Of a stretch of DNA of 25,371 nt, positions 1 to 6,474 are shown piece by piece (positions within the stretch are counted from its first letter, which is position 1; each line of letters begins with the position of its first letter). Below the pieces are notes generated by a model that worked only from the letters and a program-made list of their open reading frames with translations, was not told the origin of the DNA and did no database searches. The position numbers and the translations under genes were made by a program. The DNA lies in assembly GCA_964440875.1 (NCBI GenBank), contig CAYTTS010000013.1, positions 1 through 25,371 of the forward strand. Reading direction: 5' to 3'. The DNA comes from JAAZDN01 sp964440875. GTDB lineage: Bacteria; Bacillota_I; Bacilli_A; Erysipelotrichales; Erysipelotrichaceae.

Positions 1-3
1 CCC

Positions 4-171
4 TTATTTTACTTTAAATTTTAAGTCTTCTTTAAAACAATTACCAGATAGTGCGCAGCCACTACAAATATTTTTTGCTTTAGCACATTGATAATTATTA
101 TAAATCTTTTTAACTGATAAGATAAATATAATCAGCACAATAATTATTATTAATATATCGAAAATGTTCAT
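4..171 (-). CDS. FeoB-associated Cys-rich small membrane protein
   Basis: This 55-codon gene reads leftward from an ATG at 171 to a TAA at 4-6. An AGGAGG ribosome binding site overlaps the feoB stop codon just upstream, so translation is probably coupled to feoB. The protein has one hydrophobic segment at residues 4-20 (rich in Ile, Leu and Val), a short basic stretch, and then four cysteines at 29, 36, 39 and 45, including a CxxC. A single membrane helix followed by a Cys cluster, placed directly after feoB, matches the FeoB-associated Cys-rich membrane protein family. Those proteins are thought to assist Fe(II) uptake, but their biochemical role is not established. The assignment rests on architecture and position rather than on long sequence similarity. 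Confidence 0.85.
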   Translation of the reverse strand: MNIFDILIIIIVLIIFILSVKKIYNNYQCAKAKNICSGCALSGNCFKEDLKFKVK

Positions 172-179
172 ATGGCCTC

Positions 180-2153
180 CTATATAAATAGCTTAGCTAT
201 ATTATACACGATAAAGGCTAATATGTAAGCAACTCCAGTTTGAAAACCAATTGTAATAAATGTCCATTTCCATGACTTCATCTCACGTTTAGTAGCTGCT
301 ACAGCGGCAGAACATGGTGCTGCAAACAATGTGAAGACCATCATTGATAAGGCTCCTGCTTGCGTTAGAATTGATGGTAGAAACTCATGTAATGATTTTG
401 CAGGGACACTTGAGTTAGCTAAGATTGAGAATGTGGATACTACTGTCTCTTTTGCTAAAAAACCTGTAAATGTTGCAACTGTTGCTTCCCAATTTCCAAA
501 ACCAAGTGGTATAAAGATTGGAGCAATAAAACTACCTGCTGCAGCTAGTAGGCTATCTTCAATAGCTACAAATTGTAACTTTAAATTAAATGAAGATAAA
601 AACCAAATTACGGCACTTGCGACAAAGATAATAGTTCCTGCATTTTTAATAAATGAACTTCCATTACGATAACTATTTTTTAAAGCTGCTTTGATACTTG
701 GTTTACGATAATTTACTAACTCCATAATAAAGCTTGAGTTATCACTCTTGAAGGCTTTAAAGTTTTTTAATATTAGACCACTTAATAAGATTACGATAAT
801 ACCTAGAAAATACATTGCAACTAGTAACCATGGGCTCTTTGGAAAGAAGACACCAATTAATAATACGAAGATTGGCAGTTTTGCACTACAGATAATAAAG
901 GGCGTTAACATGATTGTTAAACGACGATTACCTTCATCTTCAATTGTCCTTGTTGCCATAATACCTGGTACTGAACAACCTGTTCCAATAATCATTGGAA
1001 TAACAGATGTTCCAGATAATCCAAACTTAGTAAAGATCTTATCTAAAATAAAGGCGATTCTTGACATATAGCCAATATCTTCTAAGATTGCAATTAAGAA
1101 GAAGAGAATCATAATTTGGGGAACAAATGTAAGAACTGCCCCAATACCACTTATCAGTCCATCTAAGATCAAACTTTGAAGAACAAGTGAAACATTAAGT
1201 GATTGTAGAAGTGAGCTTAGAGGCTCCATGATATATAGCGGGAACAATGTTTCTTCCATAAACTCTGTAAAGAAGCCACCAACTGATGAAATTGTTAGGT
1301 AATAAAGTGAGAACATCACAATAGCCAATATTGGAAAGGCTAGATATTTATTTGTAACAATCTTATCAATCTTACTTGTCATTGATTCTTTTTTATCTTC
1401 TTTAATGATGATCCTATTTCTTAAGTTTGTAACAAAATTATATGTTTGATTAATTAATAGACCATTAATATCATCATTATACTTAGCTTCTAGTTGAGCT
1501 CTAAGTATTTTGATAATAGATTTCTCTTCAGTTTTTAAGTTAAACTCTTGGCTAACTTTTTCATCATCTTCTAATAGTTTAATCGCATACCAATCTTTAT
1601 TTTTATCAACCTTAATAAATGATTTTATATCGTTGATACTTAAGTTAACACGATCTTCAAAGATATTTGCTTTTTTACTTATTTTACGATGATTAGTACT
1701 TATATCTAATAATTTATCGATATTAGTTTTATTTAATGCTGAGATAAATAATGCTGGTGCGTCAAATGCTTCACTTAGTTTATTAATATCAATTTCATCC
1801 TTTAAAATATCGGCCATATTAAGGGCAATGATAAAGGGGATGTCCATTCGACTTAATTGAGCAGTTAAGTATAAACTTCTCTCTAAGTTAGTTGCATCAA
1901 CAATATTTATAATTACATCTACATCCTCACTTAATAAATACTCTCTAGTTACAATTTCTTCTGGAGTATATGGTGTTAGTGAGTATAAGCCTGGTAGGTC
2001 AACAATTTTTATTTCATCATTATTAAAATAGGAAGCAATTTTATACTCGACAGTTACGCCGGGCCAGTTACCTACTTTTTGATTATTGTTCGTTAAATAG
2101 TTATATAAGGTAGTTTTACCACAATTAGGATTTCCGACAAGAGCAATTTTCAT
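180..2153 (-). CDS. feoB: Ferrous iron transport protein B (Fe(II) permease with G domain)
   Basis: FeoB is the Fe(II) permease of the cytoplasmic membrane, with a cytosolic G-protein domain. The P-loop GNPNCGKT lies at residues 7-14, the G3 motif DLPG at 52-55, G4 NMAD at 112-115 and G5 SAL at 138-140. A helical linker follows, and the membrane core starts near 271. The core carries the Gate hallmarks GTGCSVPG (390-397, Cys393) and CSAKLP (422-427, Cys422). At 657 residues it is full length, on the short side for bacterial FeoB. Its ATG (2151-2153) overlaps the feoA stop by four bases (ATGA), and the small Cys-rich gene follows after eight bases. All G motifs are intact, so the protein should be functional. 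Expression is probably from the feoA promoter under the divergent DtxR-type regulator. Confidence 0.97.
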   Translation of the reverse strand: MKIALVGNPNCGKTTLYNYLTNNNQKVGNWPGVTVEYKIASYFNNDEIKIVDLPGLYSLTPYTPEEIVTREYLLSEDVDVIINIVDATNLERSLYLTAQLSRMDIPFIIALNMADILKDEIDINKLSEAFDAPALFISALNKTNIDKLLDISTNHRKISKKANIFEDRVNLSINDIKSFIKVDKNKDWYAIKLLEDDEKVSQEFNLKTEEKSIIKILRAQLEAKYNDDINGLLINQTYNFVTNLRNRIIIKEDKKESMTSKIDKIVTNKYLAFPILAIVMFSLYYLTISSVGGFFTEFMEETLFPLYIMEPLSSLLQSLNVSLVLQSLILDGLISGIGAVLTFVPQIMILFFLIAILEDIGYMSRIAFILDKIFTKFGLSGTSVIPMIIGTGCSVPGIMATRTIEDEGNRRLTIMLTPFIICSAKLPIFVLLIGVFFPKSPWLLVAMYFLGIIVILLSGLILKNFKAFKSDNSSFIMELVNYRKPSIKAALKNSYRNGSSFIKNAGTIIFVASAVIWFLSSFNLKLQFVAIEDSLLAAAGSFIAPIFIPLGFGNWEATVATFTGFLAKETVVSTFSILANSSVPAKSLHEFLPSILTQAGALSMMVFTLFAAPCSAAVAATKREMKSWKWTFITIGFQTGVAYILAFIVYNIAKLFI

Positions 2154-2386
2154 TGATTATCTGCCATCTTAATTTCTATATTTTTTGCATCGGCTTTTCT
2201 TAGTGATAAATTATACCCACGTACACTTACCTGGATTGGATCACCTAAAGGAGCACATTTTTCAACACAGATCTCAGTTCCACAAGTAATACCCATCTCC
2301 ATAATTCTTGATTTAAGTATTTTAGGACAGTGAATCTGTTTTACTATTACTTTTTTTCCAATTTTTACATTGTCTAATGATAGCAT
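2150..2386 (-). CDS. feoA: Ferrous iron transport protein A
   Basis: FeoA is a small cytosolic SH3-like partner needed for FeoB-dependent Fe(II) uptake. The protein has 78 residues, with the conserved pattern R-x-x-E-M-G-I in the middle, then APLGDPI, and GYNLSLRKADA near the C terminus, all typical of FeoA. I start it at the ATG at 2386, because a strong AAGGAGGT lies seven bases upstream. An in-frame codon ten residues further upstream would bury that site and overlap an operator-like repeat. It is the first gene of the leftward feo operon and overlaps feoB by four bases. Confidence 0.95.
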   Translation of the reverse strand: MLSLDNVKIGKKVIVKQIHCPKILKSRIMEMGITCGTEICVEKCAPLGDPIQVSVRGYNLSLRKADAKNIEIKMADNQ

Positions 2387-2397
2387 GTTTACCTCCT

Positions 2398-2451
2398 TGT
2401 TAGCCGTGACTAACACGTGATTATATTATCATGTATATTAGGCTAATGCAA
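2398..2451 (-). promoter_or_regulatory. feo promoter with two DtxR-type operator-like repeats
   Basis: Reading leftward, TTGCAT (2451-2446) and TAATAT (2428-2423) are separated by 17 bases, a good sigma-A promoter. The palindrome ATTAGCCTAAT (2447-2437) fills the promoter-proximal part of the spacer. Its central TTAGCCTAA equals the core of the DtxR/IdeR consensus as I remember it. A second inverted repeat, TGTTAG-N6-CTAACA (2398-2415), lies just after the expected start of transcription. Binding at either would block transcription, which fits Fe(II)-dependent repression by the regulator encoded at 2508. The repeats are seen directly; their role is inferred. Confidence 0.7.
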
Positions 2452-2460
2452 GTAATTTTC

Positions 2461-2489
2461 TTGATATATCGCGAGCTTTTGAGTACAAT
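2461..2489 (+). promoter_or_regulatory. Promoter of the DtxR-type regulator
   Basis: TTGATA (2461-2466) and TACAAT (2484-2489) are separated by 17 bases. The predicted start of transcription is near 2496, where the ribosome binding site AGAGGTGG (2496-2503) begins, so the leader is only about 12 bases. The promoter is back to back with the feo promoter, and the ATTAGGCTAAT repeat lies 13 bases upstream of its -35, so the regulator may also control itself. Confidence 0.6.
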
Positions 2490-2507
2490 GCATGTAGAGG
2501 TGGTTAT

Positions 2508-2870
2508 ATGCACATATACGATGAATCAAGAGAAATGTATTTAAAGACTATTTATGTCCTTTCTCAAGAGTTAGATATAGTTAGATCTGTGGATGTTGCA
2601 AACAAGTTAAACTACAGTAAACCCTCAGTTAGTAGAGCTGTAAAGAATCTTGTAAATGATGGCGCAATTGAAGTTTTAGATGATGGAAATATTGTCTTAC
2701 TTGAAGATGGTTTAGCGGATGCAAAAAACATTTATGAAAAACATGAGATCTTAAGAAAAGTCTTTATTAAGTACTTAGATTTAGATCCTGTTATAGCTGA
2801 AAATGATGCTTGTAAGATAGAACATGTTATCTCTGAAGAAACTTTTAATGCATTAAAGAAATTAATTTAA
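2508..2870 (+). CDS. Iron-type DtxR/MntR-family metalloregulator (two-domain form)
   Basis: This 120-residue protein is a metal-dependent repressor with an N-terminal winged helix-turn-helix (about 5-65, recognition region near SKPSVSRAVKNL) and a dimerisation/metal domain. It aligns with diphtheria DtxR without offset: Met10, Cys102, Glu105 and His106 correspond to the primary metal ligands, and His79 to the ancillary site. MntR has Glu where this protein has Cys102, so an Fe(II)-type repressor is favoured over a Mn(II) one. The ancillary positions 83 and 98 are Arg and Glu instead of Glu and His, and there is no C-terminal SH3-like domain. It is divergent from feoA, with operator-like repeats between. 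I infer that it represses feo when iron is sufficient. Metal choice is inferred from residues alone. Confidence 0.88.
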   Translation: MHIYDESREMYLKTIYVLSQELDIVRSVDVANKLNYSKPSVSRAVKNLVNDGAIEVLDDGNIVLLEDGLADAKNIYEKHEILRKVFIKYLDLDPVIAENDACKIEHVISEETFNALKKLI

Positions 2871-2956
2871 ATATTTCACACTGTTATCACAATGAGGGAT
2901 TATAATGTATTTAGGATAAAGAAAATCCTATTCATTTTTCCTTCTTGTGGTAATTA

Positions 2957-2984
2957 GGCATTCATATGATGAATGTCTTTTTTT
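2957..2984 (+). terminator. Rho-independent terminator after the regulator gene
   Basis: A 9-bp stem (2957-2965 with 2969-2977, one G-U pair) closes an ATG loop and is followed by seven T (2978-2984). It lies 86 bases after the regulator's stop codon. Confidence 0.8.
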
Positions 2985-3000
2985 ATACCTAAAAATAGGC

Positions 3001-3006
3001 TATAAT
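3001..3006 (+). promoter_or_regulatory. -10 element of the lipoprotein gene
   Basis: A perfect TATAAT at 3001-3006 directly precedes the ribosome binding site AGAGGTGG (3012-3019). The -35 region overlaps the T-run of the preceding terminator and is poor. An imperfect CCTA-N4-TAGG repeat (2988-2999) and a TAGGCTA (2996-3002) that reads TAGCCTA on the other strand overlap the -10; the latter resembles the feo operator core. Confidence 0.5.
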
Positions 3007-3024
3007 AACTAAGAGGTGGTATGT

Positions 3025-4011
3025 ATGTTTAAGCGTATTTCAATTCTAGTATTAACTTTACTTCTTTTAGTTGGATGTTTTAGTAAAGAATACACTTTTG
3101 AAATTAAAAATGAAGTTATAGTTTTAAATCAAAGTACAGAGGAATTTGAAATAGCGATGCTTGATCATTACATCGATGTCTACTTTGGAGATAACCTAGC
3201 TGACTTTAGTGAAGTTGTTTCTTATGAAGGTGAAGTTGACTTAAGTAAAGTTGGTGTTTACGATATTGAGTTAAACGCTACTCATAAAAATAAGACAACA
3301 TACTTAGAGGTCACTGTAAATGTCGTTGACACGATTGCACCAGAGTTTTATGTATTTGAAAAAGAATTATTAATTTATGAAGGTGAAGATATTGAACTAA
3401 GTTCTGAATACTTCTTTATTAATCTTAATGATAAATATAATGGTTTAATAAATGATCGTATGAAGGTTGAGGGTGATTATGATTTAGCTGTTAGTAAATC
3501 ATATCCAATATTACTAACTGGGGTAGATAATAGCGGTAATAGTGCAGAGTATCCAATTAATGTACGTGTAACTGATTTAATTGATGAAAAAGCTCAATAC
3601 TTATTTAAAAAAGCTACTTTAGCTGCCAATGGTAAAACATTAATCTTCAATAATGATGATGAAAATGATTATGTTATTAATAACAAAAATTCCTTCAATG
3701 TATTTACACCAAGCTACTTAGAGCACTTCTTCTGGTTATCAGGAATAACGGGAGAGTACAATAATAAGCAAAGTGGAGTTAATCTAAGTATTGTTGATGG
3801 TAAGATGTTTGCTGATTTCTCAAAAGCAAATAAGGTTAATGGCTATGAACAAACAACATTAGAGATTCAATATGAAGCCGAAAACTATCGTCATTATTTA
3901 GCTACATCATATTATAATGAAGATGGTAAAGAGAGTAAGAAGTTATCTCGCTTTGTAATTAGAAAAGTTGAAGGAGTATGGCTTGTAGATGAGTTCTACA
4001 TTCCGTATTAA
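3025..4011 (+). CDS. Lipoprotein with an Ig-like domain, function unknown
   Basis: The 328-residue product begins with a lipoprotein signal peptide: basic MFKR, a hydrophobic run, and the lipobox LVGC with the lipidated Cys at 18. I start at ATG 3025, five bases after AGAGGTGG; a GTG at 3016 lies inside that site. Residues about 30-95 form a beta-rich segment, and VVDTIAPEF near 97-106 opens a second Ig-like domain of the DUF5011/cadherin-like style, ending near 185 with the repeat-like phrase NVRVTDL. The C-terminal part (about 195-328) is not recognised; it is rich in Tyr and Asn and resembles secreted ligand- or polymer-binding domains only in composition. The protein should sit on the outer face of the membrane. 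It has its own promoter and is followed by a membrane gene with a separate promoter. No function is assigned. Confidence 0.75.
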   Translation: MFKRISILVLTLLLLVGCFSKEYTFEIKNEVIVLNQSTEEFEIAMLDHYIDVYFGDNLADFSEVVSYEGEVDLSKVGVYDIELNATHKNKTTYLEVTVNVVDTIAPEFYVFEKELLIYEGEDIELSSEYFFINLNDKYNGLINDRMKVEGDYDLAVSKSYPILLTGVDNSGNSAEYPINVRVTDLIDEKAQYLFKKATLAANGKTLIFNNDDENDYVINNKNSFNVFTPSYLEHFFWLSGITGEYNNKQSGVNLSIVDGKMFADFSKANKVNGYEQTTLEIQYEAENYRHYLATSYYNEDGKESKKLSRFVIRKVEGVWLVDEFYIPY

Positions 4012-4038
4012 TCAATAGTATACAAAATAATTATTCTT

Positions 4039-4047
4039 TGATATTAT
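4039..4047 (+). promoter_or_regulatory. Extended -10 promoter of the Gx-type gene
   Basis: TGATATTAT at 4039-4047 is an extended -10 (TG-N-TATTAT). The predicted start of transcription is near 4054, again right at the ribosome binding site AGGAG (4055-4059). No convincing -35 is visible. Confidence 0.5.
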
Positions 4048-4067
4048 ATAGTCTAGGAGTTGAGATA

Positions 4068-4553
4068 ATGCGCAAAGATACTAAGAAAATGATGCATTTG
4101 ACATTATTTTTATCACTAAGCATAGTCTTGCATGCGTTTGATCCCGGACTCAATTTTTTGGGGGCTAAATTAGGGATAGCAAATATTGTTGGTATTGTAG
4201 TCTTAAAATGGTATGGGCCAAAAGCTATGATAACTAACAACTTGTTAAGAGTATTATTAGTAAGTTTAATGAGAGGTACTTTATTTAACACACCTTTCTA
4301 TACATCACTGATGGGAGTATTATTTAGTACAACGATAGTAATTATTGCGGATGCCATGATACATCCATCAATACTAGTCTTAAGTGTACTAAGTTCAATC
4401 TTTCATCCAATTGGACAAATAATTGTTATATCAAAAATATATAGTGTAAATCAAATATTTATAATGTTACCAGTATTATTATTTTTATCAATAATGGCTG
4501 GAATAGCAACAGGTTTAATTACCGAAAAAGTATTAATAAGAATGGGGCGATAA
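4068..4553 (+). CDS. Gx transporter / heptaprenyl diphosphate synthase component I family membrane protein
   Basis: This 161-residue, very hydrophobic protein has about five membrane segments. It carries the family pattern GAKLGIANIVGIVVL near residues 28-42, followed by NLLRVLLVSLMRG. These match the Hpre_diP_synt_I (Gx transporter) family, whose members were named as component I of heptaprenyl diphosphate synthase but resemble ECF-type small membrane proteins and may act in transport. In many Bacillota the gene sits beside a NusG-II-domain protein; here its neighbour is the Ig-like lipoprotein. I choose ATG 4068 because AGGAG lies eight bases upstream; a TTG at 4038 lies upstream of that site and within the likely promoter. 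Substrate is unknown. Confidence 0.8.
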   Translation: MRKDTKKMMHLTLFLSLSIVLHAFDPGLNFLGAKLGIANIVGIVVLKWYGPKAMITNNLLRVLLVSLMRGTLFNTPFYTSLMGVLFSTTIVIIADAMIHPSILVLSVLSSIFHPIGQIIVISKIYSVNQIFIMLPVLLFLSIMAGIATGLITEKVLIRMGR

Positions 4554-4554
4554 A

Positions 4555-4646
4555 ATGAAAAAATTATTATTAGTAAAAAATGAAATGTTTTATCGATCTG
4601 CTTATTAACAATGTTAATGTACTTTTTAATTATTGACACAATTTAA
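4555..4646 (+). pseudogene. Possible frameshifted small membrane peptide
   Basis: Directly after the Gx-type gene, an ATG at 4555 opens a 17-codon frame that starts MKKLLLVKNEMF and stops at 4606-4608. If the T-run at 4588-4591 had one more T, the frame would run on through a hydrophobic stretch (LSICLLTMLMYFLII) to TAA at 4644-4646, giving a 30-residue single-helix peptide. This could be a decayed gene, a sequencing indel in a homopolymer, or chance in AT-rich DNA. There is no clear ribosome binding site, so confidence is low. Confidence 0.25.
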
Positions 4647-4664
4647 GCAATTGTGTTTTTTTAT
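4633..4664 (+). terminator. Hairpin before the ABC exporter pair: terminator, possibly an operator
   Basis: A perfect 8-bp inverted repeat, ACACAATT (4636-4643) and AATTGTGT (4649-4656) with a five-base loop, is followed by a T-rich run ending near 4664. That is a good terminator for the Gx-type gene. However, TTGACA (4633-4638), a consensus -35, overlaps its left arm, and the exporter's ribosome binding site begins at 4668. The repeat may therefore also be a repressor site for the exporter. No canonical -10 is found at the right spacing. Confidence 0.65.
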
Positions 4665-4677
4665 TTTAGGAGGAAAT

Positions 4678-6474
4678 ATGAAAGAAAAAATCAAGTTTTT
4701 AAACACGGTTTTAAAAGGTGAGTACCCCAAATTAATACTTTTAATAATAATTACGATTACATATGTAATCCTTAACTTATTACAACCATTAGTATTTGCG
4801 TTTTTTATTGACAATATCGTCAACCTAGAACCAATTGAAGGAATCTTTCAAAACCTATTAGTAAATGTCTTAGGTGGAGTAAACTTTATTAGAGAAAATT
4901 TATGGAGTGGAGCACTAGTAGTACTATTTATTGGATCACTTGCCGCAGTGGCAGTATTCATTCGATCGCGCTTAAATGGATTAATATCAGAGAATGTTGC
5001 CTACAATATTAAAAATGAAATGTTTGATGATTTAATGCACCTACCATATTCATATTATGTAAAGTCATCAAGTGGCGATCTAATTCAAAGATCAACATCA
5101 GATATTGATATTGTTAGAAGACTCTTCGCAAGTCAAATTAGTGAATTTATTTATGCACTATCCATTGTCTTAATCTCATTTATCATTATGCTACAAAGAA
5201 ATCTAAAATTATCACTTGTTGCAGGAGCACTTTTGCCGGTTATTTTTATCTTTGCCATAATATTTTTCCGCTATGTTCAAAAGGTATTCTTAGACTATGA
5301 ACATAAAGAATCAGACTTAACTGCTTATATAAGTGAAAACTTAAAAGCAACGAGAGTTGTAAAAGCATTTAGTCGTGAGTTATATGAGAGTGAAATGTTT
5401 AAAGAGAAAAACCGTAAACTAAGTGATGCTGGAAAGAAAGTTATTGATGCCTTAGGCTTTTATTGGGGAGTATCTGACTTTATTTGCTTATTCAGTATTT
5501 TATCAGTACTAACATATGGAGTAGTAATGGTAAGGTCTGATTTAATAACAATTGGCGATGTCTTCTTATTTGTATCTTATACCGGGATGATGGTTTGGCC
5601 ACTTCGTCATATGGGAAGAATTATTGCCGATATGAGTAAAGTTAGTGTTGGATTAGATCGAATCATTGAAATTGTTAATGAAGATAAGGAAGACTTACTT
5701 AGTGGAAGTGTTGCCGATATCAGAGGCGATATTAGTTTAGAGAATGTTGTCTTTTCATATGAAGATGATCAAAACAATAAGATTTTAAATGATTTAAGTC
5801 TAAGTATTAAAGAAGGAGAAAACATCGCTATTATTGGTCCGACAGGAAGTGGTAAGTCATCACTAATTCACTTACTACTAGGTTTATATGACTATGAGAG
5901 TGGTTCAATTAAGATTAATGGTCTTGAACTTAAAGATATTAGTAAAAAACATTTAAGAAATAATATTTCAGTTGTATTACAAGAACCATTTCTATTTTCA
6001 AGAAGTATTAAAGAAAACATCATGATATCAAGAAGTGATGCAAAAATGAGTGATTTAGATCATGTTTTAAATATTGCCCATGTTGATGAATTTTTAAATA
6101 ACTTTGAATTAGGTTATGACACAGTTGTAGGTGAAAAAGGGGCAACACTATCGGGAGGTCAAAGACAAAGAGTTGCAATAGCAAGAACGATAATTAATGA
6201 TTATCCAATTATTATCTTTGATGACTCACTATCTGCTGTCGACACTGAAACGGACGCAAATATTCGGGAGAAGTTAAAAACGATTAAACCTGATACAACG
6301 ACAATTATCATTACCCAAAGAATTGCCTCAGCTAAAGATGCTGATAAGATCTTTGTTTTAGAAAATGGAAAAATTACTCAGTCTGGAAAACATGAAGATT
6401 TAATTAAAGAGGCTGGCTTATATAAACGTGTATATGATATTCAAAATAGTGAGGTAGGTGATCTTAATGGATGA
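4678..6474 (+). CDS. Heterodimeric ABC exporter, degenerate-site subunit (BmrC/LmrC/TM287-like)
   Basis: This is a half-transporter of 598 residues: six membrane helices in about 1-325, then a nucleotide-binding domain. Walker A GPTGSGKS starts at 387, the Q-loop LQEPF follows, the signature LSGGQ is at 491-495 and Walker B ends with DD at 515-516. The catalytic Glu after Walker B is Asp516, and the switch His is Gln547 (ITQR). This pair of changes defines the degenerate ATP site of heterodimeric exporters, and the partner gene follows with an 8-base overlap. I start at ATG 4678, behind AGGAGG (4668-4673); upstream in-frame codons lie in the hairpin. Known relatives export drugs, lipids or peptides, so the substrate cannot be named. 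Confidence 0.93.
   Translation: MKEKIKFLNTVLKGEYPKLILLIIITITYVILNLLQPLVFAFFIDNIVNLEPIEGIFQNLLVNVLGGVNFIRENLWSGALVVLFIGSLAAVAVFIRSRLNGLISENVAYNIKNEMFDDLMHLPYSYYVKSSSGDLIQRSTSDIDIVRRLFASQISEFIYALSIVLISFIIMLQRNLKLSLVAGALLPVIFIFAIIFFRYVQKVFLDYEHKESDLTAYISENLKATRVVKAFSRELYESEMFKEKNRKLSDAGKKVIDALGFYWGVSDFICLFSILSVLTYGVVMVRSDLITIGDVFLFVSYTGMMVWPLRHMGRIIADMSKVSVGLDRIIEIVNEDKEDLLSGSVADIRGDISLENVVFSYEDDQNNKILNDLSLSIKEGENIAIIGPTGSGKSSLIHLLLGLYDYESGSIKINGLELKDISKKHLRNNISVVLQEPFLFSRSIKENIMISRSDAKMSDLDHVLNIAHVDEFLNNFELGYDTVVGEKGATLSGGQRQRVAIARTIINDYPIIIFDDSLSAVDTETDANIREKLKTIKPDTTTIIITQRIASAKDADKIFVLENGKITQSGKHEDLIKEAGLYKRVYDIQNSEVGDLNG

Noticed and set aside
331..1071. Rightward open frames of 107-113 codons inside feoB
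   Set aside because: They are antisense to an unmistakable feoB, lack ribosome binding sites and have no recognisable domains.
3016..3024. GTG start for the lipoprotein gene
   Set aside because: It lies inside the ribosome binding site; the ATG at 3025 gives a proper signal peptide with basic start.
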